The translations under genes and the position numbers were made by a program. Source: an uncultured Alcaligenaceae bacterium (GTDB lineage: Bacteria > Pseudomonadota > Gammaproteobacteria > Burkholderiales > Burkholderiaceae_B). From it: DNA of 7,936 nucleotides. This document shows, one piece after another, positions 5,184 through 7,936 of this stretch. The stretch covers positions 1 to 7,936 of the forward strand of contig CALEQZ010000045.1 in the NCBI GenBank assembly GCA_937908115.1, read 5' to 3'. Position 1 is the first letter of the stretch, and each line of letters begins with the position of its first letter. The notes under the pieces are model-generated. The model did no database searches, was not told the DNA's origin, and worked only from the letters and a program-made list of their open reading frames with translations.

Positions 5184-5741
5184 ATGACCACCCCATCTGA
5201 TTCCGGCAGGCGCGAGACGGCAGTGTTCGGCGGCGGCTGCTTTTGGTGTACAGAAGCCGTTTTCCAGCAATTGCGTGGCGTGATTTCGGTCACGCCGGGC
5301 TATGCCGGCGGGCGCGTCGACCATCCCACCTATCAGCAGGTGTGCGCGGGGGATACTGGTCACATCGAGGTGGCGCGCATCGAATACGACCCTGACCAGA
5401 TTGCATTCTCGGACCTGCTCGAGGTGTTTTTCGCCACCCACGATCCGACTTCCTTCGACCGGCAGGGCAACGACGAGGGCGAGCAATACCGGTCCGTGAT
5501 TTTTTGCCAGGACGATGCGCAGCGCGAGGCGGCCGAAGCCTATGTCCGAGCGTTGGACGCTAGCGGCACGTTCGATGCGCCCGTCGTCACCGAGCTGCGT
5601 GGCGCCGAGCGCTTCTGGCCCGCCGAGCCGGAACACTACGATTACTTTCGGCGGCATCCCGAACAGGGTTACTGCCAATTCGTCATCCAGCCCAAGGTGG
5701 CGAAGTTTCGCAAGCAGTTCGCCGCCAAGCTGGCAGATTGA
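5184..5741 (+). CDS. msrA: Peptide methionine-(S)-S-oxide reductase MsrA
   Basis: MsrA reduces the S-epimer of methionine sulfoxide, free or in proteins, repairing oxidative damage. The 185-residue protein carries the hallmark GGCFWC at residues 17-22, with catalytic Cys19. It also has the GYAGG loop, GHIEVARIEYDP, FFATHDPTSFDRQGND and a late GYC (Cys164) that would act as the resolving cysteine. There is no signal peptide, so the enzyme is cytoplasmic, and there is no fused MsrB domain. A strong AAGGAGG (5172-5178) lies five bases before the ATG. Only 23 bases separate it from the cytochrome gene, with no terminator between, so ilvD, the cytochrome gene and msrA look like one transcription unit. 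Two hairpins follow the stop. Confidence 0.96.
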   Translation: MTTPSDSGRRETAVFGGGCFWCTEAVFQQLRGVISVTPGYAGGRVDHPTYQQVCAGDTGHIEVARIEYDPDQIAFSDLLEVFFATHDPTSFDRQGNDEGEQYRSVIFCQDDAQREAAEAYVRALDASGTFDAPVVTELRGAERFWPAEPEHYDYFRRHPEQGYCQFVIQPKVAKFRKQFAAKLAD

Positions 5742-5746
5742 TCACT

Positions 5747-5774
5747 GGCGGGCGCCCAGCCAGCGGCGCCCGCC
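5747..5774. terminator. First of two tandem hairpins between msrA and hppD
   Basis: GGCGGGCGCC (5747-5756) pairs perfectly with GGCGCCCGCC (5765-5774) around an eight-base loop; a T-G and a C-G pair extend the base. It lies five bases after the msrA stop. There is no T-run. Position between convergent genes suggests a bidirectional terminator or 3'-end stabiliser. Confidence 0.6.
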
Positions 5775-5780
5775 GGTCGG

Positions 5781-5809
5781 CGCTGCCCGCGCGAAGGGCG
5801 CGGGCAGCG
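5781..5809. terminator. Second tandem hairpin, bidirectional terminator of msrA and hppD
   Basis: CGCTGCCCGCGC (5781-5792) pairs over 12 bp with GCGCGGGCAGCG (5798-5809) around a GAAGG loop. It lies 14 bases beyond the hppD stop codon on the minus strand and after the first hairpin for msrA. It is very stable by composition but, like the first, has no T-run. Confidence 0.65.
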
Positions 5810-5823
5810 GTTCCGCGGGGTCG

Positions 5824-6939
5824 TCAGGCCGTCTCAGCCTTGAGCACGCCGCGGCGCATCTGGTCCAGCTCGATGGATTCGAACAGCGCCTTGAAGTTGC
5901 CCTCGCCGAAACCCTCGTTGCCCTTGCGCTGGATGATCTCGAAAAAGATCGGGCCGATCTGGTTTTCGGTGAAGATCTGCAGCAATAGGCCGCCGCCGGG
6001 TGCGCCGTCGAGCAGGATGCGGTTCTTGGCCAGGCGTTGCACGTCTTCGCCATGGCCGGGCAGGCGCTTGTCCAGCAGCTCGTAGTAAGTCAACGGCGTA
6101 TCCAGGAAGCGCACCCCGCGCTCGCGCAGCGCCTCGACCGTCGCATAGATGTCGTCGGTGGCCAGGGCGATGTGCTGGATGCCTTCGCCGTGGTATAGGT
6201 CCAGGTATTCCTGTATCTGGCCTTTCTGCTCCGTGCCTTCCTCATTGATGGGGATGCGGATCTTGCCGCACGGCGAGGTCATGGCCTTGGAGCGCACCCC
6301 GGTGACCTTCCCTTCGATGTCGAAATAGCGCACCTCGCGGAAGTTGAACAGGCGCTCGTAGAACTCGGCCCATTCGACCATGCGGCCCTTGTGCACGTTG
6401 TGCGTCAGGTGGTCCACCACCGTCAGGCCCACGCCGCGGTGGGTCACGTCGGCTTCGGCCGTTTCCGGGTTGATGGGCTCGAAGTCGACGTCATAGATGT
6501 CGATGTTGCCCACGCCGCCATGGCCGTTCTTGCCGCGCCAGCGGTCGACCAGGTAGATCAGCGAATCGCCGATGCCCTTGATGGCAGGGATGTTCAGCTC
6601 CATCGGGCCGCTGCGCGAGTCGAAGCCCCAGGCGCCCAGTTCAAGGGCGCGCTTGTATGCGTAGGCCGCGTCATTGACGCGCAGCGCGATCGCGCAGATC
6701 GACGGCCCGTGCAGACGCGCGAAGCGCTGGGCAAACGAATCGGGTTCGGCATTGACCAGGAAGTTGATCCCCCCTTGCCGGTACAGGGTCACGTTCTTGT
6801 GGCGATGGCGGGCGATGGCCTTGAAGCCGAGCGCCTCGAAGACTTTGGCCAGCGCCTGTGGATCCGGCGCGGTGTATTCGATGAATTCAAAGCCTGCCGT
6901 GCCCATCGGGTTGTCCCAGGGTTCGAAACGGTCGCTCAT
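5824..6939 (-). CDS. hppD: 4-hydroxyphenylpyruvate dioxygenase
   Basis: HPPD is an Fe(II) dioxygenase that converts 4-hydroxyphenylpyruvate to homogentisate, the second step of tyrosine catabolism. The 371 residues fit bacterial HPPDs. Two vicinal-oxygen-chelate domains are present, about 15-150 and 165-345. The iron ligands of the second domain are recognisable: His177 (VVDHLTHNV), His256 (GIQHIALAT) and Glu334 (PIFFEIIQRKG). The C-terminal helix region with GFGEGNFKALFESIE closes the active site. An excellent AGGAGG (complement of 6946-6951) six bases before the ATG at 6939 fixes the start; the reading frame stays open upstream to 7086 but lacks homology there. Homogentisate-processing genes are not adjacent. 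A divergent Lrp/AsnC regulator is the likely local controller. The downstream hairpins end the transcript. Confidence 0.97.
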   Translation of the reverse strand: MSDRFEPWDNPMGTAGFEFIEYTAPDPQALAKVFEALGFKAIARHRHKNVTLYRQGGINFLVNAEPDSFAQRFARLHGPSICAIALRVNDAAYAYKRALELGAWGFDSRSGPMELNIPAIKGIGDSLIYLVDRWRGKNGHGGVGNIDIYDVDFEPINPETAEADVTHRGVGLTVVDHLTHNVHKGRMVEWAEFYERLFNFREVRYFDIEGKVTGVRSKAMTSPCGKIRIPINEEGTEQKGQIQEYLDLYHGEGIQHIALATDDIYATVEALRERGVRFLDTPLTYYELLDKRLPGHGEDVQRLAKNRILLDGAPGGGLLLQIFTENQIGPIFFEIIQRKGNEGFGEGNFKALFESIELDQMRRGVLKAETA

Positions 6940-6980
6940 GGCAATCCTCCTGTCTCCTGTCCTGCAATGCCAAAACGAAA

Positions 6981-7009
6981 ATTGTAGGAAAGCAAGGCAG
7001 GCATAAAAT
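6981..7009. promoter_or_regulatory. Overlapping divergent promoters of hppD and the Lrp-type regulator
   Basis: On the minus strand TACAAT (6986-6981) is a five-of-six -10 for hppD; its -35 region near 7004-7009 (ATTTTA) is poor, so activation may be needed. On the plus strand TAAAAT (7004-7009) is a five-of-six -10 for the regulator, with TTGTAG (6982-6987) as a weak -35 after 16 bases. The two promoters share the same 29 bp, so occupancy of one would exclude the other. Confidence 0.4.
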
Positions 7010-7013
7010 TGCG

Positions 7014-7037
7014 AATTCGGCTGTGATTCAGCCAATT
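7014..7037. promoter_or_regulatory. Dyad operator candidate between hppD and the Lrp-type regulator
   Basis: GGCTG (7019-7023) and CAGCC (7029-7033) form an exact dyad around TGATT. The symmetry continues outwards as AATT on the left (7014-7017) and AATT on the right (7034-7037), with one extra C at 7018 in the left arm. The centre is about 52 bases upstream of the predicted hppD start and just after the predicted start of the regulator gene. That geometry would suit activation of hppD with autorepression of the regulator. Confidence 0.45.
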
Positions 7038-7079
7038 TGAGCAATCTGATGCCAATCATTTGCGAAAGAGGCGCAGGAA

Positions 7080-7556
7080 ATGCCAACCGATGAACTGGAC
7101 CGGATAGACCGCCGGATTCTCGCCGAGCTGCAGCGCGACGGGCGGCTGAGCAACCAGGAGCTGGCCGAGCGGGTGTCGCTGTCGCCCAGCCCCTGCCTGC
7201 GGCGCGTGCGCCGGCTGGAAGAGCGCGGCATCATCCGCCGCTACACCGCGGTCGTCGACGCCGAAAAGGTCGGGATGGGCCTGATGGCCTTTATCCACGT
7301 GCGACTGAACAAGTACAGCGGATCGAGCCACGCACCCATGGCTCAATTTCGTCAAGACGTGCAGCTTTGGCCCGAGGTCGTCGCCTGCTATGCGACGACC
7401 GGCGACATGGACTATATCCTGCGCGTGCAGGTGCAGGACTTGGCGCACTTCTCGCGTTTTGCCATGGATACGCTGATGCAGCATCCGTCCGTCGTGGACA
7501 TGCGCTCGAGCTTAGTCCTGCAGACCATCAAAGAAAGCCTGGAAGTGGCCGTCTGA
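7080..7556 (+). CDS. Lrp/AsnC-family transcriptional regulator, divergent from hppD
   Basis: A 158-residue regulator with the two-part Lrp/AsnC architecture. The N-terminal winged helix-turn-helix begins DRIDRRILAELQRDGRLSNQELAERV (residues 7-32), and the recognition helix is about SPSPCLRRVRRLEERGII (residues 35-52). A ligand-binding, oligomerising RAM domain follows (about 65-145), with the GDMDYILRVQVQDL signature. Members respond to amino acids or related small molecules. AAAGAGG (7065-7071), eight bases before the ATG, is a better ribosome site than the AGGA directly touching it. Divergence from hppD, with 140 bp carrying shared promoters and a dyad, suggests control of tyrosine or phenylalanine catabolism, but this is inferred. 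Which effector it senses cannot be read from the sequence. Confidence 0.93.
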   Translation: MPTDELDRIDRRILAELQRDGRLSNQELAERVSLSPSPCLRRVRRLEERGIIRRYTAVVDAEKVGMGLMAFIHVRLNKYSGSSHAPMAQFRQDVQLWPEVVACYATTGDMDYILRVQVQDLAHFSRFAMDTLMQHPSVVDMRSSLVLQTIKESLEVAV

Positions 7557-7672
7557 GTGGCATCGTTGCTGGAGCGGCCCCCTGGGACACCTGGACAGAT
7601 CGTGGTTCCTAGTACTGGGGGACCGGGAGCACGGCAGTGGGGGCAGCGGCGCTCGTGTGGGGGCGTCGTTGC
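7557..7672. other. Gene-free spacer after the regulator gene
   Basis: No coding or RNA gene is apparent. GGTTCC (7604-7609) and GGGACC (7619-7624) can pair over six bases with one G-T wobble around a nine-base loop. There is no T-run, so it is only a weak terminator candidate for the regulator gene. Confidence 0.4.
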
Positions 7673-7700
7673 TTGCGCGCATTTGCAACTGTGCTATAGT
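7673..7700 (+). promoter_or_regulatory. Upstream promoter (P1) of a probable stable-RNA operon
   Basis: TTGCGC (7673-7678) and TATAGT (7695-7700) are 16 bases apart, and the -10 is extended by TGC immediately before it. The discriminator that follows is GC-rich (TCGCGCCC), as is usual for stringently controlled stable-RNA promoters. The same ten bases TGCTATAGTT recur 95 bp downstream. Confidence 0.55.
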
Positions 7701-7767
7701 TCGCGCCCTCTTGAAGCCGGCGCCGCTGGCGCGGGTTTCGGGAGATGGCTGGTTCCGAGATCGACTG

Positions 7768-7795
7768 GCGTTTGATATCGGATTCATGCTATAGT
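7768..7795 (+). promoter_or_regulatory. Downstream promoter (P2) of a probable stable-RNA operon
   Basis: TATAGT (7790-7795) preceded by TGC is an extended -10 identical to that of the upstream promoter. The -35 region is poor (GCGTTT at 7768-7773), so this promoter should rely on the extended -10. Expected start near 7802. Confidence 0.5.
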
Positions 7796-7801
7796 TTCGG
7801 G

Positions 7802-7936
7802 CTCGGCTTTCGATTGCTTTTGTGCAGCGGGGGCTGGGGCTTCGGCGAAGTCTGGCTGGCGATGCTAGCGGATGTGGCCGGGGAGCGAGAATCAAGTCAG
7901 CCGACTTGTTTGCGAGCCGGTGGGCGGAGTGAGCCG
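7802..7936 (+). other. Leader of a probable rRNA or tRNA operon (continues beyond the window)
   Basis: A GC-rich transcribed leader without a credible reading frame. Hairpins visible are CTTC/GAAG (7840-7843, 7847-7850) and CAAGTC/GACTTG with an AGCC loop (7893-7898, 7903-7908). No tRNA cloverleaf, boxA-like antiterminator or 16S start sequence is recognisable inside the window, so the RNA gene itself must lie to the right. The identification rests on the tandem promoters alone. Confidence 0.4.

Noticed and set aside
6391..6987. Plus-strand open frame of 198 residues opposite hppD
   Set aside because: It lies fully antisense to a confidently assigned enzyme and has no ribosome site or family features.
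7040..7054. Sigma-54-like element on the minus strand upstream of hppD (TGGCA and TTGCT)
   Set aside because: The GG and GC dinucleotides are nine bases apart rather than the strict ten, and it lies too far upstream, at about 100 bases before hppD.
7683..7700. TTGCAA (7683-7688) as -35 for the first TATAGT
   Set aside because: Only six bases separate them, far too few for a -35/-10 pair.
1..7936. CRISPR arrays, insertion sequences, integrases, toxin-antitoxin pairs or phage-defence genes
   Set aside because: None seen on either strand; gene content, codon use and spacing are those of a core housekeeping region.

Overview
The window is GC-rich (roughly two thirds G+C by eye), densely coded chromosomal DNA from a betaproteobacterium. 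Alcaligenaceae, and most likely Bordetella or a close relative such as Achromobacter, is the best guess. The reasons are the wording of the IlvD, HppD and Lgt proteins, a TctB-type transporter gene, the placement of 6S RNA behind zapA, and the codon bias. No insertion sequence, CRISPR array, integrase or compositionally foreign island is visible. I found no clearly new multi-gene system; the less ordinary signals are in the intergenic regions.

Layout. Positions 1-163 (minus) hold the start of a TctB-family tripartite transporter membrane subunit, cut by the window edge. Positions 164-524 form a gene-free region with a textbook rho-independent terminator on the minus strand, a 40-bp-spaced direct repeat with associated dyads, and a tandem 11-bp repeat. 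Positions 525-1255 (plus) encode a coiled-coil protein and ZapA, overlapping by one base, followed at about 1286-1466 by 6S RNA (ssrS). Positions 1532-2305 (plus) encode a secreted SIMPL-domain (DUF541) protein with a probable lipobox. It converges on, and overlaps by 26 bases, lgt (2280-3074, minus), the lipoprotein diacylglyceryl transferase gene.

lgt and ilvD share a 78-bp divergent promoter region with nearly coincident -10 elements and two inverted repeats. ilvD (3153-4838) overlaps a small c-type cytochrome gene (4822-5160), and msrA follows 23 bases later (5184-5741), giving a compact three-gene unit. Two back-to-back GC-rich hairpins (5747-5809) separate it from hppD (5824-6939, minus), the 4-hydroxyphenylpyruvate dioxygenase of tyrosine catabolism. 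A divergent Lrp/AsnC-family regulator (7080-7556) is separated from hppD by 140 bp carrying overlapping promoters and an imperfect dyad, suggesting a local regulator-target pair.

The last 380 bases hold no gene. They carry two promoters with the identical extended -10 element TGCTATAGTT, 95 bp apart, followed by a GC-rich, hairpin-bearing leader that runs off the end. This looks like the promoter region of a stable-RNA operon (rRNA or tRNA) just beyond the window.

Together these are housekeeping functions: division (ZapA), global transcription control (6S RNA), lipoprotein maturation (Lgt), branched-chain amino acid synthesis (IlvD), periplasmic electron transfer, protein repair (MsrA) and tyrosine breakdown (HppD).
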